Shown here one piece after another: positions 1-6,186 of a DNA stretch of 6,295 bases (within the stretch, counting starts at the first letter, position 1; every line of letters begins with the position of its first letter). The DNA is from Methanocorpusculaceae archaeon UBA425 (GTDB taxonomy: Archaea; Halobacteriota; Methanomicrobia; Methanomicrobiales; Methanocorpusculaceae): contig DAWV01000004.1 of the NCBI GenBank assembly GCA_002506085.1, positions 1 to 6,295 of the forward strand, read 5' to 3'. The position numbers and the translations under genes are program-made. Below the pieces are notes generated by a model. It saw nothing but the letters and a program-made list of their open reading frames with translations, did no database searches and was not told where the DNA came from.

Positions 1-140
1 CCCCCTTTTCGTGCATTTCGTTGATTTTCGAAAATTTTGTGTTGGGGACGGGGGAGGGACGACAGAGATTCGCCTATAACCGAACCTTATTGGTTTTCGT
101 GTTTTCGTGGAAGTTTTCGTGAATTTCGTGTGATGATATT
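1..140 (+). repeat. Dispersed TTTTCGTG / G-rich repeat, left copy
   Basis: This stretch opens with CCCCCTTTTCGTG, passes a G-rich tract (GGGGACGGGGGAGGG, 44-58) and ends in repeated TTTTCGTG modules (94-132). Bases 1-58 align without gaps to 6187-6244, with 48 of 58 identical by my count. Bases 47-135 also align, with small gaps, to the reverse complement of 5936-6022. Three related copies in one window imply a dispersed intergenic element. Its function is unknown and I see no coding signature. Confidence 0.75.
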
Positions 141-262
141 TACACCTGAAGAATCCGGTACACAAAATCGAAGTACATCCAAAGAATCCCGCTTGGGCAA
201 ATTCAATTATGTTCGCCGGGAAGGGGCTTCTTTTTTCCTGGATTTTCACCGCATCACACGAA
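125..262. repeat. 11-bp inverted repeat enclosing 116 bp
   Basis: TTCGTGTGATG at 125-135 is matched exactly in inverted orientation by CATCACACGAA at 252-262. The left arm is the end of the dispersed repeat. A loose hairpin (AGAGC 262-266, GCTCT 275-279) follows the right arm. The 116 bp between the arms shows no gene. This may be a degenerate small insertion, or simply two ends of the same repeat family facing each other. Confidence 0.35.
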
Positions 263-328
263 GAGCGAAGCGAAGCTCTCCGGTTTCCCGATTCGTTCTT
301 TCGCATATGTCCATCCCCCAAATCTTTT

Positions 329-352
329 CATACCTGCTCCTCTCCGGGTATG
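329..352. promoter_or_regulatory. CATACC / GGTATG inverted pair, possible distal operator
   Basis: CATACC (329-334) and GGTATG (347-352) form an inverted pair with a 12-bp spacer. The same hexamer core recurs four times at 457-549 directly before fic. The arms are short, so this site is a weak call on its own. It gains weight only from sharing the core sequence with the denser array downstream. Confidence 0.35.
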
Positions 353-435
353 CAGATCCGCACCCCCTCCCCCTCATAAACCCGGCAGAAGAATTCAGAA
401 AAACCATAATTATCACCCAGATTTTGAAAAAACCT

Positions 436-443
436 TCATATAA
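436..443 (+). promoter_or_regulatory. Candidate TATA box for the fic promoter
   Basis: TCATATAA lies in an AT-rich stretch about 15 bases before the first AGGTATG half-site. If it is the archaeal TATA box, transcription would start roughly 25 bases downstream, inside the inverted-repeat array, which would suit repression by a bound regulator. An alternative is TTACATA (540-546), which sits at leaderless spacing before the ATG at 567 and overlaps the last half-site. The sequence alone cannot decide between them. Confidence 0.25.
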
Positions 444-456
444 CTCTTCATCATCA

Positions 457-549
457 AGGTATGTAATAAAAATCATTAAACACGCAAAACTGCATACCTC
501 AAAATCAGGTATGTAATCAAAACCATAATCATCACAAAGTTACATACCT
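457..549. promoter_or_regulatory. Two tandem 43-bp units bounded by AGGTATG...CATACCT
   Basis: Unit A spans 457-499 and unit B spans 507-549. Both begin AGGTATGTAAT, both end CATACCT, both are exactly 43 bp, and a 7-bp spacer separates them. They match at 32 of 43 positions by my count, with most differences in the middle. The inner arms (493-499 and 507-513) form a 7-bp palindrome with a 7-bp spacer. The outer arms (457-466 and 540-549) form a perfect 10-bp inverted repeat. The array ends 17 bases before the fic start codon, which suggests operator sites controlling fic and perhaps hsdR. The binding protein is unknown. Confidence 0.6.
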
Positions 550-566
550 AATACATTACAGCACCC

Positions 567-1568
567 ATGGACACACAACTAAGAATAGAAAAACGCCCCT
601 CGGCATCAGGAGACAAATATTATCTCGTCAAAGACATCCGTGTCGGCAAAAAGGGAACAAAAGTCTCCCGCCTCATCAAAACAGGTTCACCGCCGACACC
701 CGAAGAAGAACATGCAGCCAGAGAAACCCACGGGTTCGAAATACTGAAACAGTCTGCAGACAAATATGGAGAACTCAGATCGCAAACACTCAAATACCAA
801 TACATCCCCTCCTCTATCGGTCGTGAAATAGAACAGATCCGCTATATTCATAAAATATCACAAGATACCCTCACCTCTCACGAACTCGAAGTATACGAAA
901 AGAACTGCGAATACCAGTACGTCCACGGAACAACCTCCATCGAAGGAAACACCCTCGACCTTCGCCAGACAAAACAACTCCTCAAGGACAACATCGCCCC
1001 CGACAACAAACTTCTGCGCGAGATCAACGAAGTCCAGAACTTCAGACTCGTCAAAAATTATCGTGACTCCTACAAAAAACCAGTCACTCTTGAGTTCATC
1101 AGGAAAATCCACCAGTTGATCATGACCAACATCGACATCGAAATGGCAGGTGTGTTCCGCCGGTCGAACGCCATTGTTATCGTCGGGTATGACGGGCTCC
1201 TCCCTCCGGCAGAGATAATAGAAGAAAGCCTCCAGGCAATCATCGACGAATACTACCGGAAAGTATCAGAAGGCTACTGCCCCTTCGAACAGGCTGTTCT
1301 TTTCCACCACAACTTTGAATGTATTCACCCGTTCAATGATGGAAACGGAAGGACCGGAAGGGAGATCTTCAACTACCTCCTCATCAGAGACAAATTTCCC
1401 AGAATGTTTTTCATCGCAGAAAACTTCCGCAAAGAATATCTTGATGCACTTGACCTGGGAGATAAAGAAGATTATACGGGTATGGTCGAACACTTCGCTT
1501 TCATGATCATGAAACAACATAAAAACGTCATAGAAAGAATGTTGGAACAAACCACAAAAACATCCTAA
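567..1568 (+). CDS. Fic-domain AMP-transferase with N-terminal inhibitory motif
   Basis: This is a 333-residue Fic family protein. Such enzymes usually transfer AMP from ATP to a hydroxyl side chain of a target protein. The active-site motif HPFNDGNGRTGR is complete at residues 254-265: catalytic His254, Mg-binding Asp258 and the phosphate-binding GNGR. The substrate flap is near 195-207. TTSIEG at 122-127 fits the inhibitory (S/T)xxxE(G/N) motif, with Glu126 expected to block ATP gamma-phosphate binding. This makes it a class II, self-inhibited Fic protein. Residues 1-78 form an extra basic N-terminal region I cannot assign. The protein ends 68 residues after the motif, so the C-terminal winged helix common in relatives seems absent. 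ATG 567 is the first start after an in-frame TAA at 549-551; no ribosome site is visible, so it may be leaderless. The cellular target is unknown. Confidence 0.93.
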   Translation: MDTQLRIEKRPSASGDKYYLVKDIRVGKKGTKVSRLIKTGSPPTPEEEHAARETHGFEILKQSADKYGELRSQTLKYQYIPSSIGREIEQIRYIHKISQDTLTSHELEVYEKNCEYQYVHGTTSIEGNTLDLRQTKQLLKDNIAPDNKLLREINEVQNFRLVKNYRDSYKKPVTLEFIRKIHQLIMTNIDIEMAGVFRRSNAIVIVGYDGLLPPAEIIEESLQAIIDEYYRKVSEGYCPFEQAVLFHHNFECIHPFNDGNGRTGREIFNYLLIRDKFPRMFFIAENFRKEYLDALDLGDKEDYTGMVEHFAFMIMKQHKNVIERMLEQTTKTS

Positions 1569-1590
1569 TTTATTTACTCTCTCCCCCTCC

Positions 1591-1598
1591 ATATACTA
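1591..1598 (+). promoter_or_regulatory. Candidate TATA box for hsdR
   Basis: ATATACTA lies 19-26 bases before the hsdR ATG, in the 48-bp gap after fic. This is the spacing expected for a leaderless archaeal transcript. No good Shine-Dalgarno site precedes the ATG; the only candidate is a weak GTGA at 1603-1606. The T/C-rich run just after the fic stop could end some fic transcripts. Read-through from fic into hsdR is equally possible. Confidence 0.35.
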
Positions 1599-1616
1599 TT
1601 TAGTGACAAAATCCCC

Positions 1617-4600
1617 ATGCCGGACCCGATATTAAACGAAAAACAACTCGAAGAAGATATTGAAACCTACCTGACAGAACATGGGGGATACGATCACGGC
1701 GACCCGAAACAATTCGATCGGAACCTCGCCCTCGACACAAAGACCCTCCTCACCTTCATACAAACCACCCAGCCCAAAACCTGGGAAAAATACACAACCA
1801 TATACGGCGACAAAAGCGAAACCCAATTCATCCGCCGGGTCACCGAAGAAATCACCCGGAACGGACTCCTCAAAACCCTCAGAACCGAAATCGCCGACCG
1901 CGGCCTCCGGTTCAAACTTATCTACTGGAAACCCGAAACCACCATAAACAACGAAACCTCCATCCTCTACGACCAAAACATACTCCACTGCACCCGGCAG
2001 CTCCGATACTCCCCCTCATCCGAAAACAGCATAGACATCGTCCTCCTCATAAACGGCATACCCATAATCTCCCTCGAACTCAAAAACCAGTTCACCGGAC
2101 AAAACGTCACGAACGCAATCAGCCAATACCAATTCGACCGAAGCGGCCGCGACCCCATCTTCGCATTCAAAAACCGGGTCCTCGTCCACTTCGCCGTCGA
2201 CCTCTACGAAGTCTGGATGACCACCCGCCTTGCAGGAACCCGCACCCGTTTCCTCCCCTTCAACCAGGGATCAAACGGACCCGGCGTCACCGGCGGAAAA
2301 GGCAACCCGGCCTCCCAAAACGGCGATTACCCCTCCTCCTACCTCTGGAAAGAAATCCTCATAAAAGACACCCTCATAGAACTCCTCCACAAATACCTCC
2401 ACATAGCAAAAGACGAAAAAACCGGCAAAGAAACCCTCATCTTCCCCAGATACCACCAGCTCGACGTCGTCACAAAACTCCTCCGTGACGTCCGCCAAAA
2501 CGGCTCCGGCAAAAACTACCTCATCCAGCACAGTGCAGGAAGCGGCAAATCCAACTCCATTGCCTGGCTCGCCCACCGGCTCATGGGACTCCATGACAAC
2601 ACCAACACCAAAATATTCCAGTCCGTCATCGTCGTCACCGACCGGAAAATCCTCGACTCCCAGCTCCAGGACACCATCTACCAGTTCGACCACGTCCCGG
2701 GCGTCGTCAGAAAAATCGACAAAAACTCATCCCAGCTCAAAGAAGCAATAAATGCCGGGATTCCCATCATCATCACCACCCTCCAGAAATTCCCCATCAT
2801 CTACGAAGAAATCGACAGCAGAAACCGAAACTTCGCCGTCATCGTAGACGAAGCCCACTCATCCCAAACCGGCGAATCCGCCAAAAAACTCAAAAAAGCC
2901 CTTGCTGCAACAGAAAACCTCGAAGAATACGCCCGGCTCGAAAACGCCGAAGAAGAACAGCGACCCGACGAAGAAGACAAACTCAACACAGAACTACTGA
3001 CCCATGGTCAGCACAAAAACCTCAGCTTCTTCGCCTTCACCGCCACCCCAAAACACACCACCCTCCAGATATTCGGCCAAAAACAGCCCGACCAAAGCTA
3101 CCTCCCCTTCCACATCTACTCAATGCGGCAGGCAATCGAAGAAGGCTTCATCCTCGACGTCCTCAAAAACTACACCACCTACCAGATGTATTATAAAATC
3201 ATCAAAAACATCCCTGACGACCCTGAACTTGAAACCACCGCAGGCCAGCGTGCCGTCAAAAAATATGAAAGCCTTCATCCCCACAACCTGGCACAAAAAA
3301 CCGCCATCATCGTAGAACACTTCAGAAACCAGACCAGACACCAGATCGGCGGAAAAGCCAAGGCAATGCTCGTCACCTCCTCAAGACTGCACGCCGTACG
3401 CTATCTCTTCGAGTTCAGACGCTACATCAAAGATCAGAAATACGACGACATCGACGTTCTTGTAGCATTTTCCGGCGAAATCCCTCTCGATGGAGACACC
3501 TGGACCGAAGAAAAGATCAACAAAACCAAAGACGGCGAAACCATCAAAGAAAAGCAGCTCCAAAAAGAGTTCCATGACAACTTCAACTTCCTCATCGTCG
3601 CGGAAAAATACCAGACAGGATTTGACGAACCCTACCTTCACACCATGTTCGTCGACAAAAAACTCTCAGGAATTAAAGCCGTCCAGACACTTTCCCGGCT
3701 CAACCGCACCATGGAAGGAAAAGAGGAAACCTTCGTCCTTGACTTCGTAAACACCGCCGATGAGATACAGAAATCCTTCCAGACCTACTACGAAACCACC
3801 AGACTTGAAGAAGAAACCGACCCAAACGTCCTCTATGACCTCAAATCCGATCTGGACGCCTATCAGATCATCCAATATCAGGAAGTCGAAGCATTCGCAG
3901 CAAAATACTTCTCGGCTCAGAATAGACCGGAAAAGGAACTTCTCGGAAAATTATCCGCACTCCTTAAACCCGCACTTGACAGATATGCAGCAAAACCCGA
4001 AGAGGAACGTGATCTCTTCAAATCGATTCTCGTAAGGTACATCAGAATCTATGGATTCATAACCCAGATCTATCGGATGTATGATAAAGATCTGGAAAAA
4101 TTCTACCTCTTTGTCAAATACCTCAGCAAAGTACTCCCAAAAGGCAAACAGATTATCGTTGAAATCGATGACAAGATTCTGATGGAATACTACCGGCTTG
4201 AAAAAACCTATAGCGGGTCTCTGGTTCTGGAACCGGGCATGGAAGGAACGCTCAAACCGGTTACCGGTTTTACCGGGAAACAGGAAGAACTGAAAGATAC
4301 GCTCACGGAAATCATCCGGAAAATCAATGAGAAGTACGGCACGGAGTTCACCAATCAGGATGCGGTTGCGAGTCAGCTGAGAGACACGATGATTGATGAT
4401 CCCCATCTGGAATTTTTTGCACAAAACAATTCTGAAGATATGTTTGCCACAAAGTTTGACAAGGACTTTGATGAGAAGCTGGTCAATTTGTATCTGCTGA
4501 ATGATCAGTTCATGGGCTTACTCATGCATGATGAAGAAGCAAAGAAGCTCCTTCGTGATGAACTGAGGCATGAGATCTACCGGTATTTCAGAAAGACGGA

Positions 4601-4625
4601 AAAAGCCGGAGCTTTGCTTGGCTGA
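1617..4625 (+). CDS. hsdR: Type I restriction enzyme subunit R (HsdR)
   Basis: This 1002-residue protein has the usual length for HsdR, the ATP-driven DNA translocase and nuclease of type I restriction-modification systems. The N-terminal PD-(D/E)xK nuclease shows Asp140, Glu154 and Lys156, the spacing known in the EcoR124I family, followed by Gln170-Tyr171. A Q-like element (FPRYHQ, 276-281) precedes the superfamily 2 helicase core: Walker A SAGSGKS (306-312), DEAH (411-414), TATP (475-478), motif V around 660-683, and motif VI QTLSRLNR (690-697). Residues about 730-1000 are the helical region that contacts the methylase core in this family. All key residues are present, so it should be active if partnered, but hsdM and hsdS are not in the window. 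It lies 48 bp after fic in the same frame. The stop codon lies inside a dispersed hairpin repeat. Codon choice shifts from strongly C-ending and AAA-rich in the 5' half to mixed, with AAG and T-ending codons, near the 3' end. Confidence 0.97.
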   Translation: MPDPILNEKQLEEDIETYLTEHGGYDHGDPKQFDRNLALDTKTLLTFIQTTQPKTWEKYTTIYGDKSETQFIRRVTEEITRNGLLKTLRTEIADRGLRFKLIYWKPETTINNETSILYDQNILHCTRQLRYSPSSENSIDIVLLINGIPIISLELKNQFTGQNVTNAISQYQFDRSGRDPIFAFKNRVLVHFAVDLYEVWMTTRLAGTRTRFLPFNQGSNGPGVTGGKGNPASQNGDYPSSYLWKEILIKDTLIELLHKYLHIAKDEKTGKETLIFPRYHQLDVVTKLLRDVRQNGSGKNYLIQHSAGSGKSNSIAWLAHRLMGLHDNTNTKIFQSVIVVTDRKILDSQLQDTIYQFDHVPGVVRKIDKNSSQLKEAINAGIPIIITTLQKFPIIYEEIDSRNRNFAVIVDEAHSSQTGESAKKLKKALAATENLEEYARLENAEEEQRPDEEDKLNTELLTHGQHKNLSFFAFTATPKHTTLQIFGQKQPDQSYLPFHIYSMRQAIEEGFILDVLKNYTTYQMYYKIIKNIPDDPELETTAGQRAVKKYESLHPHNLAQKTAIIVEHFRNQTRHQIGGKAKAMLVTSSRLHAVRYLFEFRRYIKDQKYDDIDVLVAFSGEIPLDGDTWTEEKINKTKDGETIKEKQLQKEFHDNFNFLIVAEKYQTGFDEPYLHTMFVDKKLSGIKAVQTLSRLNRTMEGKEETFVLDFVNTADEIQKSFQTYYETTRLEEETDPNVLYDLKSDLDAYQIIQYQEVEAFAAKYFSAQNRPEKELLGKLSALLKPALDRYAAKPEEERDLFKSILVRYIRIYGFITQIYRMYDKDLEKFYLFVKYLSKVLPKGKQIIVEIDDKILMEYYRLEKTYSGSLVLEPGMEGTLKPVTGFTGKQEELKDTLTEIIRKINEKYGTEFTNQDAVASQLRDTMIDDPHLEFFAQNNSEDMFATKFDKDFDEKLVNLYLLNDQFMGLLMHDEEAKKLLRDELRHEIYRYFRKTEKAGALLG

Positions 4626-4739
4626 GGCCGCCCCTTCGGGTCAGCCCGCAATCGCAAATCAGAGATTTGCTCCGCTGAGGGCGAGCCTGGCGGCTCACCC
4701 CGCCTCGGCTGAGGTCGTCGACTTCGTCGCCAACCCGCC
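4621..4739. repeat. Hairpin cluster filling the hsdR/msrAB convergent gap
   Basis: Five small hairpins follow one another: one with a CCC-TTC-GGG core (4626-4646); GCAAATC-AGA-GATTTGC (4654-4670); GAGCC-loop-GGCTC with outer GGG/CCC (4679-4700); CCTC-GGCT-GAGG (4703-4714); and CGAC-TTC-GTCG (4719-4729). Bases 4712-4739 are identical to 6121-6148, and 4621-4640 are identical to 6152-6171, so this is a shared modular element. It begins within the last codons of hsdR, supplying the TGA stop, and ends at the base before the msrAB stop. It could act as a two-way transcription terminator. Confidence 0.75.
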
Positions 4740-5732
4740 CTACCTCACCTTACTCTTCAGGTACCCGTATCCCTCCTTTTCCATCTCAGCATACGGGATA
4801 AAGCGAAGTGATGCACTATTAATACAATACCGTGTGCCGCTCGGGGATTCACGGTCCCCAAAAAATACATGCCCGAGATGGGAGTTCCCCGCCCTGCTCT
4901 TCACTTCGGTCCGCTTCATCCCAAACGAATTGTCTTCCCGCGGGATAATCGTGTTCTTATCGATACTTTCCGAAAATGCCGGCCATCCGCAGGAGCTTTG
5001 ATACTTATCGGATGAGGTGAACAGCGGTTCGCCGGTCACGACATCCACATATATCCCTTTTTCATGCCGGTCCCGGAACGCATTCTGAAACGCCGGTTCC
5101 GTATCGCCTTTCTGCGTCACGGAAAACGCGGTCTCATCTAAAATCTCAGCAATCTTTTCCTTTTTCGGACGCGGATACTTTCCCGGATCGATGATCATTT
5201 CGGCCGCCTCCAAAAACTCGTCTGCCCCTATATGACAGTAGCCTCCGGGATTTTTATCCAGATACTTCTGATGATACTCTTCAGCATCATAAAATGAAGT
5301 CAGCGGACCGATCTCCACTTTGAACGCCGGATGCCTCTCCCGTTCGATCTCTGCTATCCGCATAACCGTCTCTTTCGACGAGTCATCGACATAGTAGATG
5401 CCTGTCTGATACTGGGTGCCCCGGTCGTTTCCCTGTCTGTTCTCAAGGGTGGGATCTATCACCCGGAAGTAAGCGAAGAGCAGAGCATCAAGACTGATTT
5501 TTCTGGGATCATACCCGACACGCACCGTCTCCCGATATCCTGACCGCCCGGAAGAGACAATCTGGTAATCCGGGACAATATCTGATTTCCCGTTCGCATA
5601 GCCGGCCGTCGTTTGAATAACCCCTGGGATGGACTGCATAAGTTTCTCCAGTCCCCAAAAACAACCGCCGGCAAGATAGATCACGGAGGCTCCCTCTTTT
5701 TTTGTGTATGTCTCGTCTTTTTCCTGTGTCAT
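4740..5732 (-). CDS. msrAB: Fused methionine sulfoxide reductase MsrA-MsrB
   Basis: This 330-residue cytosolic repair enzyme reduces both the S (MsrA) and R (MsrB) forms of methionine sulfoxide, normally using thioredoxin. Residues about 16-167 are MsrA: GCFWG at 23-27 with nucleophile Cys24, Glu68, NRQGND (98-103), GTQYQTGIYY (105-114) and GYCHI (164-168). Residues about 203-330 are MsrB: GEPLF (234-238), CGWPAF (248-253, Cys248 a likely recycling Cys), HLGHVF (285-290) and RYCINSASL (301-309) with catalytic Cys303. The zinc-binding CxxC pairs of some MsrB proteins are missing, as in PilB-type and streptococcal MsrAB fusions. There is no thioredoxin domain or signal peptide. The open frame extends to an ATG at 5802-5804, but those 24 extra residues cross the TATA box and the hsdR remnant. 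The ATG at 5730-5732 has a GGGG ribosome site and a well-placed promoter, so I chose it. The similarity to bacterial fusions may reflect lateral transfer. Confidence 0.95.
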   Translation of the reverse strand: MTQEKDETYTKKEGASVIYLAGGCFWGLEKLMQSIPGVIQTTAGYANGKSDIVPDYQIVSSGRSGYRETVRVGYDPRKISLDALLFAYFRVIDPTLENRQGNDRGTQYQTGIYYVDDSSKETVMRIAEIERERHPAFKVEIGPLTSFYDAEEYHQKYLDKNPGGYCHIGADEFLEAAEMIIDPGKYPRPKKEKIAEILDETAFSVTQKGDTEPAFQNAFRDRHEKGIYVDVVTGEPLFTSSDKYQSSCGWPAFSESIDKNTIIPREDNSFGMKRTEVKSRAGNSHLGHVFFGDRESPSGTRYCINSASLRFIPYAEMEKEGYGYLKSKVR

Positions 5733-5736
5733 AATT

Positions 5737-5743
5737 ATCCCCG
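5737..5743 (-). promoter_or_regulatory. Ribosome binding site supporting the short msrAB start
   Basis: Read on the minus strand, CGGGGAT lies 4-10 bases before the ATG at 5730-5732, with its GGGG 6 bases from the start codon. It partly matches the archaeal and bacterial Shine-Dalgarno consensus. It favours this start over the upstream ATG at 5802-5804, before which I see no comparable site. Confidence 0.5.
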
Positions 5744-5770
5744 TTATGTTTGAGTATTCTTCCCCGTCTG

Positions 5771-5780
5771 TATATATACC
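5771..5780 (-). promoter_or_regulatory. TATA box of the msrAB promoter
   Basis: On the minus strand this reads GGTATATATA, the best TATA-box match in the window. Transcription would start near 5745-5750, leaving a short leader of about 15 bases that contains the ribosome site. The box sits 7 bases from the edge of the hsdR remnant, so the insertion that placed the remnant may also have reshaped the msrAB upstream region. Confidence 0.55.
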
Positions 5781-5787
5781 TCTATAA

Positions 5788-5898
5788 TATGGCACGGAGT
5801 TCACGAATCAGGATGCGGCTGCGTGTCAGCTGAGAGAAACGATGATCGAAGATTCCCATCCGGAATATTCTGCGCAAAACAATTCTGAAGATATGTTT
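5788..5898 (+). pseudogene. Decayed internal fragment of an hsdR gene
   Basis: These 111 bases align codon for codon, without gaps, to hsdR 4335-4445 (residues 907-943). By hand count 99 of 111 bases and 29 of 37 residues match. Eight of the 12 changes alter the amino acid, as expected for DNA that no longer codes. Similarity stops abruptly on both sides. There is no promoter, and the fragment is far too short to function. An open frame runs on through it (5842-6156), but its later part only translates the repeat and hairpin array, so I do not call it a gene. It is probably a relic of a second hsdR allele or of a rearrangement. Confidence 0.85.
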
Positions 5899-5935
5899 TA
5901 TAGAATCGTTTCATCTCATATTTTTCACTATCAGA

Positions 5936-6022
5936 CATCACAGGAAATTCACGAAAAATATACGAAAACACAGAAAATAAAAAAAATGGTTGGACTGGAT
6001 ACATCTAGTGCCCTCCCCCGCC
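5936..6022 (-). repeat. Dispersed repeat, inverted copy
   Basis: Read on the minus strand, this copy runs GGGGGAGGG, CCAACC, ATTTTTTTTATTTTCTGTG, then TTTTTCGTGAATTTC. It aligns with 47-135 and with 6233-6295 on the plus strand. It lacks the CCCCCTTTTCGTG front part found in the other two copies. With the right-end copy it forms an inverted pair around the second hairpin cluster. Confidence 0.65.
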
Positions 6023-6027
6023 CGTTC

Positions 6028-6177
6028 GCAAACCTTCGGTTTGCTCTCCGACTCGGGTCTTCGACCCTCGCTTGCTCGCGAATCAAAGATTTGCTCGCAA
6101 ACTTTCAGTTTGCTCAGCTAAGGTCGTCGACTTCGTCGCCAACCCGCCTCCGCTGAGGCCGCCCCTTCGGGGCAGCC
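6028..6177. repeat. Second hairpin cluster, six short stem-loops
   Basis: Six stem-loops lie in a row: GCAAACC-TTC-GGTTTGC (6028-6044), GGGTC-TTC-GACCC (6055-6067), GCGAATC-AAA-GATTTGC (6078-6094), GCAAACT-TTC-AGTTTGC (6097-6113), CGAC-TTC-GTCG (6128-6138) and GCCCC-TTC-GGGGC with an outer GGC/GCC (6157-6177). Triloops are nearly always TTC. The last two match the cluster at 4621-4739 over 28 and 20 identical bases, in swapped order. Open frames across it on either strand are spurious low-complexity translations. Confidence 0.75.
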
Positions 6178-6186
6178 CACCCCTGT

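Larger units (their letters stand above)
141..456. other. Intergenic region with no supported gene
   Basis: About 315 bases lie between the left repeat and the operator-like array. An open frame runs through 37-516, but it starts inside the dispersed repeat, is rich in Ser, Arg and Pro, resembles no family I recognise and runs into the operator-like array. I therefore do not call it a gene. The stretch contains the inverted pair at 329-352, an AT-rich TATA candidate near 436-443, and a 17-bp segment (400-416) that recurs with one mismatch at 519-535. Confidence 0.6.

Noticed and set aside
37..516. A 159-codon open frame on the plus strand before fic
   Set aside because: It starts in the dispersed repeat, runs into the operator-like array, has biased low-information composition, no ribosome site and no recognisable domain.
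457..549. A minimal CRISPR array
   Set aside because: Only two units exist, the conserved part is the short inverted ends, and the middles remain similar to each other, unlike unique spacers.
1632..2693. Several long frames antisense to or overlapping hsdR
   Set aside because: The strong codon bias of hsdR removes stops from the other frames. The translations are low complexity and hsdR motifs explain the region.
5842..6156. A 104-codon open frame starting inside the hsdR remnant
   Set aside because: Its first 19 codons are the decayed hsdR piece and the rest translates the inverted repeat and hairpin array. No start signal was seen.
6028..6177. A structured noncoding RNA gene or riboswitch
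   Set aside because: The stems are independent short hairpins with no overall fold, promoter or adjacent regulated gene, and they recur as modules at 4621-4739, which fits a repeat better.
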